Part shown: positions 13,970 to 14,134 of the stretch, in pieces
Numbering within the stretch: the stretch's first letter is position 1
How the letters are laid out: each line of letters starts with the position of its first letter
NCBI GenBank assembly: GCA_019348395.1
Contig: JAHWJN010000017.1
Span: forward strand, 1 to 14,134
DNA from: Chloroflexota bacterium
GTDB taxonomy: Bacteria > Chloroflexota > Limnocylindria > QHBO01
Reading direction: 5' to 3'
DNA length: 14,134 nucleotides
The notes under the pieces: generated by a model
Told to the model about the DNA's origin: nothing
The model's input: the letters and a program-made list of their open reading frames with translations, nothing else
The model's database searches: none
Translations under genes and position numbers: made by a program

Positions 13970-14134
13970 ATGCTCCGCACACGTCTTCTGAGCGCGGCGG
14001 TCCTGGGGCCGATCATTCTCGCCCTCGTGCTGCTGGGCGAACCGTGGCTCTCGCTGCTGGTTGGCGTGGCGGCCTTTCTCGCCTTCGTCGAACTGGTCGC
14101 GCTGCTCGACGGGGCCGGCTACGAGCCGCCCCAG
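13970..14134 (+). CDS. cdsA: Phosphatidate cytidylyltransferase CdsA, N-terminal part (3' end outside window)
   Basis: The first 55 residues of a membrane protein run off the window end. They start MLRTRLLSA, followed by two hydrophobic stretches (about 8-22 and 26-47) separated by a short GEPWLS turn, then GAGYEPPQ. This matches the N-terminus of CdsA, which makes CDP-diacylglycerol for phospholipid synthesis; its signature motif lies in the missing C-terminus. Identification therefore rests on the N-terminal pattern and on position right after uppS, 4 bp beyond its stop. Confidence 0.82.
   Translation, partial: MLRTRLLSAAVLGPIILALVLLGEPWLSLLVGVAAFLAFVELVALLDGAGYEPPQ

Noticed and set aside
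1..14134. A hidden defence island, mobile element, CRISPR array, riboswitch or tRNA
   Set aside because: Plus-strand genes are almost contiguous and all housekeeping; the gaps are short and hold no direct-repeat arrays, terminal inverted repeats, integrase remnants or tRNA-like folds that I could see.

Overview
The window is a gene-dense, strongly GC-rich (not counted exactly) stretch of bacterial chromosome. It carries 18 protein genes, 17 on the plus strand and one on the minus strand. Nearly all are core genes for chromosome organisation, signal-recognition-particle (SRP) protein targeting, ribosome synthesis and cell-envelope lipid synthesis. The best guess for the host is a high-GC member of Chloroflexota, possibly Limnocylindria-like. 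This is inference from a short (210 aa) EF-Ts rather than the longer actinobacterial form, a DUF3352-type membrane-anchored protein, a multi-LysM lytic transglycosylase, and uppS placed directly after frr. A deep-branching actinobacterium is the main alternative.

Layout. Positions 1-5303 hold the 3' part of smc, then ftsY (start codon directly after the smc stop), ffh (with its own promoter-like sequence) and a DUF3352-like gene. Positions 5340-7263 hold the ribosome-maturation run rpsP-khpA-rimM-trmD, with two overlapping junctions. Positions 7277-8924 hold a promoter, rplS, rnhB and a YraN/UPF0102 gene. Positions 8929-10050 hold one minus-strand gene for a secreted protein with three LysM domains and a transglycosylase domain. 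It converges on yraN with 4 bp between the stops. A 323-bp divergent region (10051-10373) holds promoters for both directions and a structured rpsB leader. Positions 10374-14134 hold rpsB-tsf-pyrH-frr-uppS-cdsA, the last cut by the window edge.

How the genes work together. Ffh and FtsY are the two SRP GTPases that bring membrane proteins to the translocon. RimM, TrmD, KhpA, S16, L19, S2, EF-Ts and ribosome recycling factor supply or tune the translation machinery. PyrH makes UDP for nucleotide and cell-wall precursors, UppS makes the undecaprenyl carrier lipid, and CdsA makes CDP-diacylglycerol. The minus-strand LysM protein probably cuts peptidoglycan outside the membrane.

I found no mobile element, CRISPR array, tRNA or rRNA gene, and no convincing new multi-gene system. 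The points most worth a second look are: an RNase HII whose DE-x-GRG active-site motif is degenerate although the rest of the enzyme is intact; structured leaders before rpsB and rplS that share short spaced sequence blocks; a DUF3352 gene between ffh and rpsP; charged C-terminal tails on S16 and S2; and the inverted LysM-transglycosylase gene inside an otherwise conserved housekeeping cluster.
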